Of a stretch of 64,000 bases of DNA, positions 24,852-33,528 are shown one piece after another; position 1 is the stretch's first letter; each line of letters begins with the position of its first letter. The notes under the pieces were generated by a model, which was not told where the DNA came from, did no database searches, and saw nothing but the letters and a program-made list of their open reading frames with translations. Position numbers and translations under genes: made by a program. Source of the DNA: Streptomyces caatingaensis. Lineage in GTDB: Bacteria; Actinomycetota; Actinomycetes; Streptomycetales; Streptomycetaceae. The stretch lies in NCBI RefSeq assembly GCF_001187435.1, contig NZ_LFXA01000002.1:62001-126000 (forward strand), in the 5' to 3' direction.

Positions 24852-25432
24852 CGCGAGCCCTCCGTCCACGTCGCGCACGGGCCGTCCAGGACGACGTCCC
24901 ACACGTAACCCCGCACCGGGTCCCCGGTGGCTATCAGCCGCGCCCGCGCGGCGGGATCGCGCACGGCGTGGTGGATGCCGTCCCGGTCCAGGAGCGGGTC
25001 GCCGGGGAAGTACATCTGGGTCACCAGGCGTTGGGCGAAGGCCGTGCCGAAGAGCGAGAAGTGGATGTGGGACGGGCGCCACCGGACGCCGTCCACCGGG
25101 TAGGCGCCGGGGCGGACGGTGGTGAAGCGGTAGCGCCCCTCGCCATCGGTGAGACAGCGGCCCGTCCCCGTGAAGTTCGGGTCCAGGGGAGCGGGGTTGC
25201 GGTCGGCGGGATGGGCGTACCGGCCCGCCGCGTTGGCCTGCCAGATCTCGACGAGCTGGCCGCGCACGGGCCGGCCGCGGCGGTCGCGGACGCGGCCGGA
25301 GACGGTGACGGGCTCGCCGAGCGGCCGCCCGGCGTGCTGCCGGGTCAGGTCGGCGTCGAGGGGACCGGCCGCCGCCGGGCCGAAGAGCGGGCCGGTCAGC
25401 TCGGCCGCCTCCGGGTCGGGCGGCAGGGCCAC
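24848..25432 (-). CDS. pcaH: Protocatechuate 3,4-dioxygenase beta subunit
   Basis: 194 residues from the GTG at 25432. The beta subunit carries the non-heme Fe(III) and opens the ring of protocatechuate. The four iron ligands can be placed as Tyr72 (GRYAHP), Tyr111 (GAYPV), His122 and His124 (SHIHFSLFG). Conserved blocks: GQLVEIWQANAAGRY, DPNFTGTGRCLTD. Usual length is about 240-255; the N-terminal tail of about 50 residues is missing. The GTG has no clear ribosome site. An ATG at 25482 reads MTVPTPESPGADHALPR but is out of frame by one base, so either the protein is truly short or an N-terminal frameshift exists. Coupled to pcaG by a 4-nt overlap. Confidence 0.85.
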   Translation of the reverse strand: MALPPDPEAAELTGPLFGPAAAGPLDADLTRQHAGRPLGEPVTVSGRVRDRRGRPVRGQLVEIWQANAAGRYAHPADRNPAPLDPNFTGTGRCLTDGEGRYRFTTVRPGAYPVDGVRWRPSHIHFSLFGTAFAQRLVTQMYFPGDPLLDRDGIHHAVRDPAARARLIATGDPVRGYVWDVVLDGPCATWTEGSR

Positions 25433-25511
25433 CGGGGCAAGGCGTGGTCTGCGCCGGGGGATTCCGGTGTAGGAACCGTCATGGACAGTGCCTACCCCTG
25501 CCTGCCGGCCG

Positions 25512-26702
25512 TCAGACGAACGGCGCGTCGCCCGGCAGCCCCGCGTAGTTCTCCGCGAACTCGGCCGCGGCGGCCGTGGGCCCGACCAGCCGGTCGAGCC
25601 GGCTGGCCCGCAGCCGGCGCTCGTACGCGTCCGCGCCCGGCGCCGCGTGCAACAGCGTCGTCATCGTGTGCGCGAAGTGCTGCGCCTGCCAGACGCGGCG
25701 CAGGCAGTGCTCGGAGTAGCGGTCGAGCAGCGCCGTCGAGCCGCTCCGGCGCAGGTGCGCGAAGGCGCGGGCCATGGTGACGGCGTCGGCGAGGGCCAGT
25801 CCCGTGCCCTTGGCCGCGGTGGGGGGTACGACGTGCGCGGCGTCGCCGGCGAGCAACAGCCGCCCGTGGCGCATGGGTTCGACCACCTCGCCGCGCAGCG
25901 GGACCACGCACCGGTCCGAGAGCGGCCCCGGGTTCAGCGGCCGGCCCGCCACGGCCAGCCGGACCTCCAGCTCCTCCCGGACCCGCGCGTCCGACCAGTC
26001 GTCCGGCCCCGTGCCGGCCGGCACCTGGAGGCAGAGCCGGGAGCCCTCGGGGAAGCGCACGCCCTGGAGCGCGAAGCCGCGGTCGTGCGCCGCCAGCAGC
26101 AGTTCGTCGCCGGTGGGCGGGGCGCCGGCGGAGACGCCCAGCCAGGCGTAGGGGTAGCCGCGCCGGTGCAGCCGCGCCGCCCCGGAGACCAGCAGGGCCC
26201 GGCGCGCGACGCCGTCCGCGCCGTCGCATCCGGCGACGTAGGAGCACTCCAGTACGTGCTCCTCGCCGGCCCGGGAGTACCGGACGAGGGGACGCTCGCC
26301 GTCGAGGCCCTCCAGGGCGGTCACCCGGGCGTCGAACAACAGGGGCGCGCCGTCGGCGAGCTGGAGTGCGATCAGGTCCTTGACGAGCTCGTGCCGCGGA
26401 TAGAGCGTCGGGGCCCGTCCGCCCGTCCGTCCCGCGACGTCGAAGCGGTGCGCCCGGCCGCCGAAGCGCAGCTCGAACCCCTCGTGGAGCACGCCGTCCA
26501 CGTCGAGCCGCCCGGCCGCGCCGCAGGCGCGCAGCGCGTCCACCGCGCCCTGCTCCAGGAACACCCCGCCCCGCGGCCTGCCCTCCAGCTCCGCCCGGCT
26601 CAGCGCCTCCAGCACCACGCAGTCCACCCCGGCCCGGTGCAGCAGCCGGGCGAGCAGGAGGCCGGCGGGCCCGGCCCCGACGATGCCGACGGTGGTGCGC
26701 AC
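25512..26702 (-). CDS. pobA: 4-hydroxybenzoate 3-monooxygenase
   Basis: FAD-dependent group A hydroxylase of 396 residues that makes protocatechuate from 4-hydroxybenzoate using NAD(P)H and O2. The N-terminal FAD fingerprint is GIVGAGPAGLLLARLL, then RGGVFLEQGAVD, the DG motif GCDGADGVARR, and the second FAD motif LLLAGDAAHVVPP. The GTG at 26702 is preceded by GGGAGG; the longer open frame upstream is low-complexity and overlaps pcaF. Length fits PobA. It sits 79 bp upstream of pcaH and 40 bp downstream of pcaF, so the four genes form one probable operon feeding the beta-ketoadipate pathway. Confidence 0.88.
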   Translation of the reverse strand: MRTTVGIVGAGPAGLLLARLLHRAGVDCVVLEALSRAELEGRPRGGVFLEQGAVDALRACGAAGRLDVDGVLHEGFELRFGGRAHRFDVAGRTGGRAPTLYPRHELVKDLIALQLADGAPLLFDARVTALEGLDGERPLVRYSRAGEEHVLECSYVAGCDGADGVARRALLVSGAARLHRRGYPYAWLGVSAGAPPTGDELLLAAHDRGFALQGVRFPEGSRLCLQVPAGTGPDDWSDARVREELEVRLAVAGRPLNPGPLSDRCVVPLRGEVVEPMRHGRLLLAGDAAHVVPPTAAKGTGLALADAVTMARAFAHLRRSGSTALLDRYSEHCLRRVWQAQHFAHTMTTLLHAAPGADAYERRLRASRLDRLVGPTAAAAEFAENYAGLPGDAPFV

Positions 26703-26742
26703 GGTGCGGTCGCCTCCCGGGGGTCGGGGCCGGACCCGGCCG

Positions 26743-27936
26743 TCAGCGTTCGAGGACCAGCGCCTGACCCTGCCCCACGCCGACGCACAGCGCCGCGACG
26801 CCCGTTCCGGAGCCCGCGGCGGCGAGCTGGTGGGCGAGGGAACCGGCGAGCCGGGCCCCGGAGGCGCCCAGCGGGTGCCCGATCGCGAGGGCTCCGCCGC
26901 GCCGGTTGACGAGGGCGGGGTCGAGTTCCGGCCACTCCGCGAAGCATCCCAGGGCCTGTGCGGCATACGCCTCGTTCAGTTCGAAATGTGTCAGGTCGGC
27001 GAAGCCCCGGCCGGCCCGGCCGAGCGCCCGGCGCACCGCCTCCACGGGCCCCAGTCCGTACAGGTCCGGCTCGATGCCCGTGACCGCCGACGCCCGGATC
27101 CGGGCGAGCGGTTCGCGGCCCGTCGCGCGCAGCCCGGCCTCGTCGCAGAGCAGCAGCGCGGCGGCGCCGTCGTTGAGCGGGCAGGAGTTGCCCGCGGTCA
27201 CCGTGCCCTCCTCGGGGCGGAAGGCGGGCTTCAGCCGGGCCAGGGCCGCCAGGGACGTGTCCTCGCGGACGCTCTCGTCGCGGCCGAGCGCGGCGTCCGG
27301 CAGCGGGACGACCTCGTCGGCGAAGACGCCGTCCCGCCAGGCGCGGGCGGCCTTCTCATGGCTGGCCAGCGCGAAGGCGTCCTGCTCGGCGCGGCCGATG
27401 CCGTGCTTGTCGGCGATCCGCTCGGCGCCCTCGCCGAGGGAGACCGTCCACTCCTCGGGCATGGCCGGATTCGTCATCCGCCAGCCCAGCGTCGTCGAGT
27501 ACAGCTGCTGGTGTCCGGCGGGGAAGGCACGCTCCGCCTTGGGCATCACCCAGGGCGCGCGGCTCATCGACTCCACGCCGCCCGCGACCGCCACCGAGGC
27601 GTCCCCGACGGCGATCGCCCGGTACGCCTGGACGACGGCCTCCAGGCCGGAGGCGCACAGCCGGTTGACGGTGGCGCCCGGCACGGTGACCGGCAGGCCG
27701 GCGAGCAGGACGGCCATGCGGCCCACGTTGCGGTTCTCCTCGCCGGCGCCGTTGGCGTTGCCGAGCACGACCTCGTCGATCCCGGCCGGGTCGAGCGCCG
27801 GCGAGCGGCCGAGCAGGGTCCGCAGGACGTGCGCGGCCAGGTCGTCGGGGCGGACGCCGGCCAGGGCGCCGCCGTACTTGCCGAAGGGGGTGCGGACGGC
27901 GTCGGCGACGTAGACGTCCCGGATGCGGTCGTTCAT
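26743..27936 (-). CDS. pcaF: 3-oxoadipyl-CoA thiolase
   Basis: Thiolase of 397 residues. The active-site Cys is in NRLCASGLEAVVQAY; VESMSRAPWV, GGALAIGHPLGASGAR and the C-terminal Cys in ALCVGVGQGQ are all present. The block GNANGAGEENRNVGRMA is characteristic of beta-ketoadipyl-CoA thiolases, and the neighbours pobA, pcaH and pcaG support that role: cleavage of 3-oxoadipyl-CoA to succinyl-CoA and acetyl-CoA. The ATG at 27936 has TGGAGA upstream. First gene of the probable operon. The intermediate-step genes (pcaB, pcaC/D/L, pcaI, pcaJ) are not in the window. A generic acyl-CoA thiolase role cannot be excluded. Confidence 0.83.
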   Translation of the reverse strand: MNDRIRDVYVADAVRTPFGKYGGALAGVRPDDLAAHVLRTLLGRSPALDPAGIDEVVLGNANGAGEENRNVGRMAVLLAGLPVTVPGATVNRLCASGLEAVVQAYRAIAVGDASVAVAGGVESMSRAPWVMPKAERAFPAGHQQLYSTTLGWRMTNPAMPEEWTVSLGEGAERIADKHGIGRAEQDAFALASHEKAARAWRDGVFADEVVPLPDAALGRDESVREDTSLAALARLKPAFRPEEGTVTAGNSCPLNDGAAALLLCDEAGLRATGREPLARIRASAVTGIEPDLYGLGPVEAVRRALGRAGRGFADLTHFELNEAYAAQALGCFAEWPELDPALVNRRGGALAIGHPLGASGARLAGSLAHQLAAAGSGTGVAALCVGVGQGQALVLER

Positions 27937-27968
27937 GCGGTCTCCACGAGGTGTTGGCGCGGCCGACT

Positions 27969-27980
27969 GACCGTTCGGTC
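27969..27980. promoter_or_regulatory. TetR-type operator candidate upstream of pcaF
   Basis: GACCGTTCGGTC (5-bp arms, 2-bp centre) lies 33 bp before the pcaF start. Sites of the ACCGNNCGGT type are common TetR-family operators in Streptomyces. No TetR gene is nearby. Confidence 0.35.
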
Positions 27981-28058
27981 GCGAGTCTCGGCATCCTCCC
28001 CGAGCGCTGTCAATGGGGTGCGGGCCGGCGGAGGGCGGCCGTCTGAGACAGTGATCCC

Positions 28059-29501
28059 ATGAGCGAAGACCGCAACCGCGCACCGCGCGTGGCCGTGATC
28101 GGCGGCGGCGTGTCGGGGCTGACCGCCGCCCTCCGCCTGCTGGAGGGGGGTGCGCGCGTCACCGTCTTCGAGGGCACCGGCCGCCTGGGCGGCAAGCTCC
28201 TCGCGGGCGAGATCGCGGGCGTGCCCGTGGACCTCGGCGCCGAGTCGATGCTGGCCCGCCGGCCGGAGGCGGTCGACCTCGCCCGCTCCGTCGGCCTCGG
28301 CGACCGCCTCCAGCCGCCCGCCACCACCACCGCCGGGGTGTGGACCCGCGGCGGTCTGCGCCCGCTGCCCAAGGGCCAGATGATGGGCGTCCCCGGCGAC
28401 CTCGACGCGCTCGCCGCCTCCGGCGTGCTCTCGCCCGAGGGCCTGGCCGCCGTCGCCCGCGACGCCGAGCTGCCGCCCACCGAGGTCGGCGACGACGTGG
28501 CCGTCGGCGCGTACGTGGCCGAGCGGCTGGGCCACGAGGTCGTGGACCGGCTGGTCGAGCCGCTCCTCGGCGGCGTCTACGCGGGCGACGCCTACCGCAC
28601 CTCGATGCGCGCCGCCGTCCCCAAGCTCTTCGAGGCCGTCCGCACCCACCGCTCGCTCACCGAGGCGGTGCGCTCCCTCGCCGCCGCCGCCCCGCAGCAG
28701 GCCGGTCCCGTCTTCGCGGGCCTCGCCGGCGGCGTCGGAACCCTGCCGCCCGCCGTCGCCCGCGCCGTCCGCGCCGCCGGCGGCGAGATCCGCACCGGCG
28801 CGCCGGTCACGGCGCTGGAGCGCACGGAGGGCGGCTGGCGGCTCGGCCTCGACGGCGCGTACGAGGCGGCCGACGCCGTCGTCCTCGCCACGCCCGCGCA
28901 CGACGCGGCGCGGCTGCTCGCCCGCGTGTCGGCCCCCGCCGCCGCGGAGCTCGCGGAGATCGACTACGCCTCGATGGCCCTGGTCACCCTGGCCTTCCGC
29001 CGCGCCGACGTCGCCGGGCTGCCCGCCGGCAGCGGCTTCCTCGTCCCGCCGCGCGACGGCCGCCGCATCAAGGCGTCCACCTTCGCCGGCAACAAGTGGG
29101 GCTGGATCGCCGAGGCCGATCCGGACGTCTTCGTGCTGCGCACCTCCATCGGCCGCTACGAGGACGAGGGGGACCTGCGGCGCGACGACGACGAGCTCGT
29201 CCGCATGTCCCTGGAGGACCTCGGCGCCGCCGTGGGGCTGGCCGCCACGCCGCTGGAGAGCCGCGTCACCCGCTGGGACCGGGGCCTGCCCCAGTACCCC
29301 GTCGGCCACCTCGCCCGCGTCGCCCGCGTCCGCGGTCATGTCGCGGCCCTGCCCGGCCTGCGGGTCTGCGGCGCCGCCTACGACGGCGTCGGCATCCCCT
29401 CGTGCGTCGCCGGCGCGCGCCGGGCGGCCGAGGAGCTGCTGGCGGCCCTGCCGGCCATGCCGACCCTGCCCGAGGGCGCCGGCGCCGCGGGGGGACAATA
29501 G
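28059..29501 (+). CDS. hemG: Coproporphyrinogen III / protoporphyrinogen oxidase (HemG/HemY, CgoX)
   Basis: FAD enzyme of 480 residues. The N-terminal dinucleotide motif is [21 protein letters not shown], followed by the GR-rich loop GRLGGKL and [11 protein letters not shown]. The C-terminal FAD block is [17 protein letters not shown]. Actinobacteria make heme by the coproporphyrin route, so the likely reaction is oxidation of coproporphyrinogen III to coproporphyrin III (modern name CgoX), although older annotations call it protoporphyrinogen oxidase. Start ATG with a weak ribosome site. HemQ begins 5 bp after the stop, which supports a two-gene heme operon. Confidence 0.92.
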   Translation: MSEDRNRAPRVAVIGGGVSGLTAALRLLEGGARVTVFEGTGRLGGKLLAGEIAGVPVDLGAESMLARRPEAVDLARSVGLGDRLQPPATTTAGVWTRGGLRPLPKGQMMGVPGDLDALAASGVLSPEGLAAVARDAELPPTEVGDDVAVGAYVAERLGHEVVDRLVEPLLGGVYAGDAYRTSMRAAVPKLFEAVRTHRSLTEAVRSLAAAAPQQAGPVFAGLAGGVGTLPPAVARAVRAAGGEIRTGAPVTALERTEGGWRLGLDGAYEAADAVVLATPAHDAARLLARVSAPAAAELAEIDYASMALVTLAFRRADVAGLPAGSGFLVPPRDGRRIKASTFAGNKWGWIAEADPDVFVLRTSIGRYEDEGDLRRDDDELVRMSLEDLGAAVGLAATPLESRVTRWDRGLPQYPVGHLARVARVRGHVAALPGLRVCGAAYDGVGIPSCVAGARRAAEELLAALPAMPTLPEGAGAAGGQ

Positions 29502-29506
29502 GGACC

Positions 29507-30220
29507 ATGACTGACGCCCAGAAGATCCCGAACGCCGGCAAGAAGGCCAAGGACCTCAACGAGGTCATCCGCTACACCCTCTGGTCGGTGTTCAAGCTGC
29601 GTGACGTGCTCCCGCAGGACCGCTCCGGCTACGCGGAGGAGGTCGAGGAGCTCTTCGCGCAGCTCGCCGAGAAGGACGTCACGGTACGCGGCACCTACGA
29701 CCTGTCCGGGCTCCGGGCCGACGCCGACGTGATGATCTGGTGGCACTCCGAGACGTCCGACGCGCTCCAGGACGCCTACAGCCGCTTCCGCCGCACGCGC
29801 CTCGGGCGGGCCCTGGAGCCGGTCTGGTCGAACATGGCGCTGCACCGTCCCGCCGAGTTCAACAAGTCGCACATCCCGGCCTTCCTGGCCGACGAGACGC
29901 CGCGCGACTACGTCAGCGTGTACCCGTTCGTGCGCTCCTACGACTGGTACCTGCTGCCCGACGAGGACCGTCGTCGCATGCTCGCCGACCACGGCAAGAT
30001 GGCCCGCGGCTACCCGGACGTCCGGGCCAACACCGTCGCCTCGTTCTCGCTGGGCGACTACGAGTGGATCCTCGCCTTCGAGGCGAACGAACTGCACCGG
30101 ATCGTGGATCTGATGCGTCATCTGCGGGCTTCCGAGGCGCGGATGCATGTCCGCGAGGAGGTGCCGTTCTTCACCGGGCGGCGGAAGGCGGTCGCGGAGC
30201 TGGTGGCCGGGCTGGCGTAG
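29507..30220 (+). CDS. hemQ: Coproheme decarboxylase HemQ (ChdC)
   Basis: 237 residues, chlorite-dismutase-like fold. It catalyses the last step of coproporphyrin-dependent heme synthesis, the peroxide-driven decarboxylation of coproheme to heme b. The block [17 protein letters not shown] contains the conserved Tyr region, and [13 protein letters not shown] contains the expected proximal His. Start ATG chosen after the hemG stop; it agrees with the family N-terminus ([14 protein letters not shown]). Adjacent to hemG as in other actinobacteria. Confidence 0.93.
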   Translation: MTDAQKIPNAGKKAKDLNEVIRYTLWSVFKLRDVLPQDRSGYAEEVEELFAQLAEKDVTVRGTYDLSGLRADADVMIWWHSETSDALQDAYSRFRRTRLGRALEPVWSNMALHRPAEFNKSHIPAFLADETPRDYVSVYPFVRSYDWYLLPDEDRRRMLADHGKMARGYPDVRANTVASFSLGDYEWILAFEANELHRIVDLMRHLRASEARMHVREEVPFFTGRRKAVAELVAGLA

Positions 30221-30258
30221 GGCCGGCCGGCCGGGCGCGGCCCGGGGGCCTCTCCCCG

Positions 30259-30278
30259 CCCCGCCCTTTCACCGTTTC
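30259..30278 (+). repeat. Dispersed intergenic element, copy 5
   Basis: Exact CCCCGCCCTTTCACCGTTTC, starting 39 nt after the hemQ stop and in its orientation. Confidence 0.8.
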
Positions 30279-30371
30279 CCAGGCCCGCCAGTCGTCTCCC
30301 GCCCCGGGCTCCGCCCCGCCGTTGGCCTCGGACGGCGGGGCGGGCCGGTTCGTGGGGGGCTCGTGGGGGCG

Positions 30372-31946
30372 TCAGTTCGCCCGGGGTTGGGGGCGGCCCG
30401 GGCAGGTGGTGTGGCGGGGTGGGAGGGCGCCGGTGAGGAGGTAGTGGTCGAGGTGGGCGTTGACGCAGGTGTTGGGGCCGCCGCCGATGCCGTGGGTGCC
30501 GGCGCCGCGTTCGGTCACGAGTGATGCCCCGGGCAGGCGGCGCAGCAGTTCCAGGGCGCCCGCGTACGGGGTGGCCGCGTCCCGTTCGGCGGCCAGGAGC
30601 AGGACGGGCGGGAAGGCCTTGCGGGGCACCCGGACGTCCAGGGGCTGCTGCCGGGGCGTCGTCCAGTACGCGCACGGCAGGTTCATGAACGCGTTGGCCC
30701 AGGTCTCGAACGGCGCCCTGCGGGCGAGCCGGGTGTTGTCCCGGTCCCACTTGTGCCAACTGCGCGGCCAGGGCGCGTCGTTGCACTCCACGGCGGTGTA
30801 GACGGCGTTGCTGTTCTCGGCCGCCGGGGCGCCGGACGCGCTGGGGGCGGCGAGCGCGACCAGCGGGCCGTCGTCGCCGCGCAGGTACGCGGAGAGGGCG
30901 CGCGCCCCCGACGCCCACGCGCTGTCGGTGTACCCGGCGCGGACGAGCGCGCCCTGGAGCTGGCCCGGCCCGACCCTGCCGCCGGCGGCCCGCCGGTGCA
31001 GTTGCCGCATCGCCCGGTGGTACGAGGCGAGCACCTGCTGCTCGGTGCGGCCGAGGTGGTAGACGGCGTCGTGCCGGGCGGCCCAGCGCCGCCAGTCGGT
31101 CCAGCGCCGCTCGAACGCGGCGGACTGGTCGAGGTTGTTGCGGTACCAGATGTGGTGCGGGTCGGGGTTGACCACGCTGTCGAAGACCATCCGGCGGACG
31201 TGGCCGGGGAAGAGCGTCGCGTAGACGGCGCCGAAGTACGTCCCGTAGGACGCCCCGAGGTAGTTGAGCCGCTGCTCGCCGAGGGCCGCGCGCAGCACGT
31301 CGAGGTCGCGCGCGTTGTTGCGGCTGGTGAAGAACTGGAGGTCGGCGCCGTTGCGGGTGCGGCAACCCCGCGCGTACGCCCTGGCCTTGGCGATCTGCTG
31401 CTTCTTGTACGCGGCGGTGGGCTGCTCCGGCGCGTCGTCCGGCGCCTGGTTGAACGTGGCCGGGTCCACGCAGGACAGCGGCGCGGAGTGGGCGACGCCG
31501 CGCGGGGCGTAGCCGACGAAGTCGTAGGCCTCGGCGACCCGTTGCCACTGCGGCAGCCCGGCGAGCAGCGGGAAGATCATGCCGGAGCCGCCGGGGCCGC
31601 CGGGGTTGAAGACGAGGGCGCCCTGGCGGGCGGAGCGGGGCCCGGTGGCGCGGCCGCGGCTGACGGTGAGGCTGATGTGCCGGCCGTTGGGCCGGGCGTA
31701 GTCCACGGGGACGGAGACCGTGCCGCACTCCACGGTCCGCGGCAGGTTCTCGGTGGCCGGGCAGGCGCCGAAGGCGATGCCCTTGGCGGCGGCCCGCTCG
31801 GCGGCCAGCGCGACGCCGCGGGCCTCGGCGGGGCCGTCCGGGGAGAGGAGGGCGTCCGCGCCCTGGGCGGTGGGGAGGGGGGCGAGGACCGTGAGTCCGG
31901 TGAGGACGAGGGAGCCGACGGTTCCGTAGAGGGCAGCAGTGCGCAC
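30372..31946 (-). CDS. Secreted alpha/beta-hydrolase, tripeptidyl aminopeptidase family (S33)
   Basis: 524 residues. The start is the GTG at 31946, preceded by AAGGGA; the longer open frame upstream reads through the divergent promoter. Signal peptide residues 1-31 (hydrophobic core, then PTAQGA). Oxyanion region NPGGPGGSG near residue 115, nucleophile Ser in GASYGTYFGA near 234, Asp in AAERDAATPY near 455, His in GTHGIGG near 484, and a TAP-type C-terminal domain. These are features of Streptomyces tripeptidyl aminopeptidases and the SlpD/SlpE group, which degrade peptides outside the cell. The preserved catalytic triad supports activity; the exact substrate is unknown. Divergent from the NERD gene. 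Confidence 0.87.
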   Translation of the reverse strand: MRTAALYGTVGSLVLTGLTVLAPLPTAQGADALLSPDGPAEARGVALAAERAAAKGIAFGACPATENLPRTVECGTVSVPVDYARPNGRHISLTVSRGRATGPRSARQGALVFNPGGPGGSGMIFPLLAGLPQWQRVAEAYDFVGYAPRGVAHSAPLSCVDPATFNQAPDDAPEQPTAAYKKQQIAKARAYARGCRTRNGADLQFFTSRNNARDLDVLRAALGEQRLNYLGASYGTYFGAVYATLFPGHVRRMVFDSVVNPDPHHIWYRNNLDQSAAFERRWTDWRRWAARHDAVYHLGRTEQQVLASYHRAMRQLHRRAAGGRVGPGQLQGALVRAGYTDSAWASGARALSAYLRGDDGPLVALAAPSASGAPAAENSNAVYTAVECNDAPWPRSWHKWDRDNTRLARRAPFETWANAFMNLPCAYWTTPRQQPLDVRVPRKAFPPVLLLAAERDAATPYAGALELLRRLPGASLVTERGAGTHGIGGGPNTCVNAHLDHYLLTGALPPRHTTCPGRPQPRAN

Positions 31947-32129
31947 GGGTGTCCCTTCATATCTATTTGCGACAAAAGGGATATTTGATTCGGCAGTCGA
32001 TGAAGTAAAGCACCCGGCGGAGATGTCGGCGGCGAAGGGCCCGAAGAGGTGGCGGGCGGGGGAGGCGGGCAACGGATGTTCGAGCGGGTTGGTTCCCGCC
32101 GGACTGCGGCAAGATGGCGGGAGGGGGTG

Positions 32130-32834
32130 ATGGGCGTGCGCGAGCGGCCGGATACGGGTGCGGAGATCAAGCGGGGAGCCGTCGGGAGGAGCTACGACCC
32201 GGACCGGCTCTTCCTCCATCCCGACGACGACCTCGCCCCCAACCGCCCGGGGGAGGCCCTCCGCGCCGCGCTCGACGCGTCCCGGACGGGCCGCTGGTCC
32301 CTGCTCCTCGCCCGGCTGCTCGGCCGCCGGCCCGTGGAGGACGCCTGGCGGCGGGCGCTCTCCGCCGAACAGCTCGTCGGGGCGGAGCTGGAGGGGCTGA
32401 CGCCGGGCGGCTGGGAGGTGCTCCACTCGGTCGTCCTGCCCGGGGACGCCGTCGTCCCCCACCTGCTGATCGGACCCGGCGGGGTCTTCTGCGTCCAGGT
32501 CGAGCCGGTGCGGCGGGCGGGGACGGTCGTGGCGGACGACGCCTTCGTGCGGGTGCCGGGGGAGCGGCATCCGCGGCCCGCCGTCCGGCGCGCCCGGCAG
32601 AGCGCCGCGCGGTGTGCTTCCGCGCTGACGCGGGGGTGCGGGTTCGGGGTGGGGGTGGCGGGGGTTGTGGTGCTGGCGGGGGCATCGGCGGTGGTCGCCG
32701 AGGCCGGGGACGTCGAGGTTCTGACGGAGCGTCAGGTAGGCGGGCTCGGCGCGCTGGGCGGTGTGCTCCGCCCGGAGCGGGTCGACCGGGTGCACACGGT
32801 GGCCCGGAACCGGCGGGTGTGGCTGGGATGCTGA
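32130..32834 (+). CDS. NERD-domain (nuclease-related) protein
   Basis: 234 residues. The ATG at 32130 has GGAGG 6 nt upstream; a GTG one codon earlier is possible. From about residue 85 the sequence follows the NERD pattern: SAEQLVGAELEGL, GWEVLHSVVLPGD, then LLIGPGGVFCVQVEP, where a typical NERD strand usually reads DHLVVGPxGVFxIDxK. In this copy the usual acidic-Lys pair is replaced by CVQVEP, so catalytic residues may be lost. A Gly/Val/Ala-rich hydrophobic stretch near 180-200 may be one membrane segment. Function unknown. It ends facing the BlaI-like gene, with a strong hairpin between. Confidence 0.65.
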   Translation: MGVRERPDTGAEIKRGAVGRSYDPDRLFLHPDDDLAPNRPGEALRAALDASRTGRWSLLLARLLGRRPVEDAWRRALSAEQLVGAELEGLTPGGWEVLHSVVLPGDAVVPHLLIGPGGVFCVQVEPVRRAGTVVADDAFVRVPGERHPRPAVRRARQSAARCASALTRGCGFGVGVAGVVVLAGASAVVAEAGDVEVLTERQVGGLGALGGVLRPERVDRVHTVARNRRVWLGC

Positions 32835-33026
32835 GCGCCCCGCGCCTCGTCGGTCCGCCGACGGACGGGTGAACGCGGCGCTGCCGCTGCGCGGGGGTGC
32901 CCTGGACCTTGCCTAGGATGGCCGCCTTCGGTGGGGGCGGTTGGTGGTCGGCGGTTGGCGGGTGTCGGGTGCTGGGCGTTGTCGGGCGCGGATGTGCGGG
33001 CGGTGCGGGTGGTGTCCGGGTGCGTA

Positions 33027-33067
33027 CGGGGGCTTCGCCCCCACCTCACGTGGGGGCGAAGCCCCCG
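33027..33067. terminator. Nested perfect hairpin between convergent genes
   Basis: 18-bp perfect arms (33027-33044, 33050-33067; CGGGGGCTTCGCCCCCAC and its complement) around CTCAC. Each arm can also fold alone (GGGGG-CTTCG-CCCCC). Probably a bidirectional terminator for the NERD and BlaI-like genes. Confidence 0.65.
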
Positions 33068-33234
33068 CGCCCCCCGAAGCGTCCTGCGGGCTCCCGGCCC
33101 CCGAAGCGTCCTCCGGGCGCCGTCCTCGCGCACCGGACGGGCCGGACCGGCCCGGATCGGCCCGGCGCGGCCGGGCCGCAGCTCGCCGCGTGCGGAGACG
33201 GTGAGACGCCGACGGGGATCGGCGGGCGGCCCGC

Positions 33235-33459
33235 CTACGCCGCCACCGCGTAGGTGAACGCCAGTCCGCGCCGGGCGCGCACGAGCACCCGCTTGCCGTG
33301 CAGGCGCCGCAGGATCGCCACCACGGTGCAGTACGTGAGCGCCCCCGGCAGCTCCTCCTGGACCTCACGCGGGGTCAGCGGGCCTCCCGCCCGCTGGAGC
33401 GCCGCGAGGACCTCGCACTCCAGCGCCCCGTTCGCGCGGCGCCGCGTGCCCGTTCGCAT
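33235..33459 (-). CDS. Short BlaI/MecI-type repressor
   Basis: 74 residues forming only the winged-helix DNA-binding domain of the BlaI/MecI/CopY family (GALECEVLAALQRAGGPLTPREVQEELP, then TVVAILRRLHGKRVLVR and the wing). Full-length BlaI proteins have about 120-130 residues with a C-terminal dimerisation helix, which is missing here. No BlaR/M56 protease gene is adjacent. Start ATG with GAAGGA 11-16 nt upstream. An 18-bp perfect palindrome stands 31 bp upstream of the start, suggesting autoregulation. Confidence 0.75.
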   Translation of the reverse strand: MRTGTRRRANGALECEVLAALQRAGGPLTPREVQEELPGALTYCTVVAILRRLHGKRVLVRARRGLAFTYAVAA

Positions 33460-33489
33460 CTGCCCTGTTCCTTCGGTGTCGGCCGTCCG

Positions 33490-33507
33490 TCGTCTGTCGA
33501 CAGACGA
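33490..33507. promoter_or_regulatory. 18-bp perfect palindrome, likely BlaI-type operator
   Basis: TCGTCTGTCGACAGACGA is perfectly symmetric and lies between the BlaI-like start (33459) and the end of the Pth2-type gene (33529). Its position fits autorepression by the short BlaI protein. Confidence 0.55.
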
Positions 33508-33528
33508 GTGTACGGGGCAGGCGCCGGG

